Shown here: positions 62,062-64,000 of the stretch, in pieces
Numbering within the stretch: the stretch's first letter is position 1
How the letters are laid out: each line of letters opens with the position of its first letter
Source of the DNA: Victivallis sp. Marseille-Q1083
GTDB lineage: Bacteria > Verrucomicrobiota > Lentisphaeria > Victivallales > Victivallaceae
DNA: 64,000 nt
Direction: 5' to 3'
NCBI RefSeq assembly: GCF_903645315.1
Contig: NZ_CAHJXL010000001.1
Coordinates: forward strand, 1,161,001-1,225,000
Made by a program: the position numbers and the translations under genes
The notes under the pieces: model-generated
Database searches by the model: none
What the model was told of the DNA's origin: nothing
Seen by the model: the letters and a program-made list of their open reading frames with translations, nothing else

Positions 62062-64000
<1,939 letters not shown>

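Overview
The window looks like a piece of a G+C-rich chromosome from the Lentisphaerota (Victivallis-like) or a close relative in the PVC group. The evidence is two short secreted proteins with the pseudopilin N-terminus typical of that group ([20 protein letters not shown]), large unassigned secreted proteins, and a set of sugar-catabolism oxidoreductases. The partial 23S gene at the right edge would settle the taxonomy; I have not compared it with any database.

Left part (1-18.7 kb): two complete, unrelated CRISPR-Cas systems lie side by side. First is a type II-C system: cas9 (its first codons are outside the window), cas1, cas2, a 13-repeat array, and a tracrRNA locus with a strong promoter. 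The tracrRNA differs from the repeat almost only by changes that keep G-U pairing, so crRNAs should be read from the minus strand. About 0.7 kb further is a type I-E system (cas3, cas8e, cse2, cas6e, cas7e, cas5e, cas1, cas2), followed by a promoter-bearing leader and an array of 72 repeats and 71 spacers. One spacer is an exact 34-nt match to an oxidoreductase gene 7.4 kb away in this window.

Middle (18.9-44.4 kb): an orphan oligopeptide ABC ATPase, a Fur-family regulator, then a minus-strand sugar-utilisation block (GH36 alpha-galactosidase, two Gfo/Idh/MocA oxidoreductases, a ThuA-like protein, a TIM-barrel isomerase, an oligopeptide-binding lipoprotein, rhamnulokinase). These are followed by DAHP synthase, a hybrid histidine kinase lacking both phospho-acceptor residues, a large membrane/PlsC/acyl-ACP-synthetase fusion, a YggL-like protein, a metallophosphoesterase, a tandem 222-bp hairpin element, a glycerophosphodiester phosphodiesterase, rodA, purA, a gene remnant and a GntR/LacI-type regulator.

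Right part (44.5-64 kb): two related minus-strand clusters, each with a pseudopilin-like protein and a large secreted protein of the same unknown family, start from nearly identical promoter/operator regions. A fragment of an endonuclease IV gene beside the first promoter suggests that the segment was duplicated. Then come nfo, a rod-shaped structured RNA candidate, and a housekeeping run (rpsB, tsf, a cytidine-deaminase-like gene, hisE, hisG, kdsD, an O-antigen-ligase-like protein). The window ends in an rRNA operon on the minus strand (terminator, 5S, partial 23S).
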